Shown here: one piece after another, positions 63,489 to 64,000 of the stretch
Layout: every line of letters begins with the position of its first letter
Numbering within the stretch: position 1 is the stretch's first letter
DNA from: Phytophthora colocasiae
Lineage: Eukaryota > Oomycota > Peronosporomycetes > Peronosporales > Peronosporaceae
Length of the DNA stretch: 64,000 bases
NCBI GenBank assembly: GCA_018806915.1
Contig: JAGKQI010000051.1
Location: 186,001-250,000, forward strand
Reading direction: 5' to 3'
The notes under the pieces: generated by a model
What the model saw: only the letters and a program-made list of their open reading frames with translations
What the model was told of the DNA's origin: nothing
The model's database searches: none
Translations under genes and position numbers: made by a program

Positions 63489-64000
63489 CTCCACCCTTTG
63501 AAAAGCGTTTACGCCGAGTTCGACCGGATCCGAATCGGTCGGGCGAGGAGAGCCAACGCTCGATGAGATCCACCAGCTTGCCCAAGGTTTTCTTCTGGTT
63601 CCCAGAGAATCCTCAAAGCAGGCCGTACCAGCAGGCAGCGACCCTTGAACTGAGGCTGCCTTTTCTGGTGCAGTGGTCGAGAATGTCTTGCACTTGAAGT
63701 CCTCGTGGCCGTCGCGAGTGATGAGTCATGGAACGTTATTAAGACGCCGGGGATTTGGATCGAGCACGTAGGGTCTCAAATGGGGACACGTGAAACTCAT
63801 CGTGAAGACGAAGTCCTGGTGGCATGTCATCTTGTATGTATCGGGTGTCGTGGACGCAACGATGGATACGGGCCGATGGACCGTGGAGCGAGCTTTCGCG
63901 TGCCAGTGGTGCCGAGATGGTGAAGGTCCAAATTGGAGAAGTGTCGAGTGAAGACCTGATATCCTGCGACGAACTGATACGTTGGCCGGTTTCGATCATG
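63485..64000 (-). pseudogene. Chromovirus pol 3' end: GPY/F and chromodomain
   Basis: Reading from the window edge on the minus strand: TRKLAPRSIGPYPSL, then in another frame DMPPGLRLHDEFHVS, the GPY/F region of integrase. A chromodomain follows, split over frames: VQDILDHCTRKGSL, ILWEPEENLG and LGKLVDLIERWLSS. The last frame ends KRFSKGGVS with its stop just inside the LTR. At least two frameshifts are present. The element extends beyond the right edge of the window. Confidence 0.75.

Overview
The window looks like a gene-poor, transposon-packed stretch of an oomycete genome, probably Phytophthora-like. The evidence is start-site sequences of the oomycete type (TCATTYY followed by CAWTTT-like bases) in front of the coding genes, intronless host genes, and a mix of Ty3/Gypsy chromoviruses, Tc1/mariner, piggyBac and hAT remnants. 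Only three host loci are convincing: a linker histone H1 (426-1175, minus) and two tandem paralogues of a multicopper oxidase fused to a ZIP metal transporter (47797-50532 and 61371-63237, plus). The second paralogue is broken inside its ZIP part by a retrotransposon whose LTR starts at 63238. No tRNA, rRNA or CRISPR array was seen.

Most of 4.8-33.9 kb is one nested stack. An old family-beta Ty3/Gypsy relic (R1, 4835-33400) carries a solo LTR of family delta and a piggyBac element (29312-30823, TTAA duplicated). It was split by a family-alpha element (E1, 6306-28909, TTAC duplicated). E1 in turn received a younger family-beta copy in its pol gene (E2, 13447-21693, TAACC duplicated, LTRs about 98.5% identical by eye) and a small hAT element in one LTR (26493-27363, 8-bp duplication). 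Further right are a solo alpha LTR (35570-37228), a hAT pseudogene, a Tc1/mariner pseudogene, a second beta relic (R2, 42396-44855), and a complete but frameshifted family-gamma element (E3, 50884-61252, TCAG duplicated) sitting between the two oxidase-transporter paralogues.

Two properties of these elements stand out. First, family beta (and the related delta LTRs) is almost continuously built of short perfect inverted repeats, one about every 25-35 bp, through LTRs, non-coding leader, gag, protease, RT, integrase and the antisense ORF. Between copies a hairpin loop has been inverted, a paired base has changed together with its partner, and a whole hairpin has been deleted. Alpha, gamma and the host genes do not show this texture. 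Second, both alpha and beta carry a long ORF on the strand opposite gag-pol, next to the 3' LTR, each preceded by an oomycete-type start-site match. E1 also lacks protease and reverse transcriptase while keeping long open gag and integrase frames.

The host genes suggest metal handling at a membrane: a secreted-side copper oxidase tethered to an eight-helix ZIP permease. Their promoters contain clear oomycete core elements, three times repeated in the first paralogue. The histone gene has an E2F-like palindrome and two CCAAT boxes upstream and a 6-bp-stem, 4-nt-loop hairpin downstream. All assignments come from reading motifs by eye; no database search was run.
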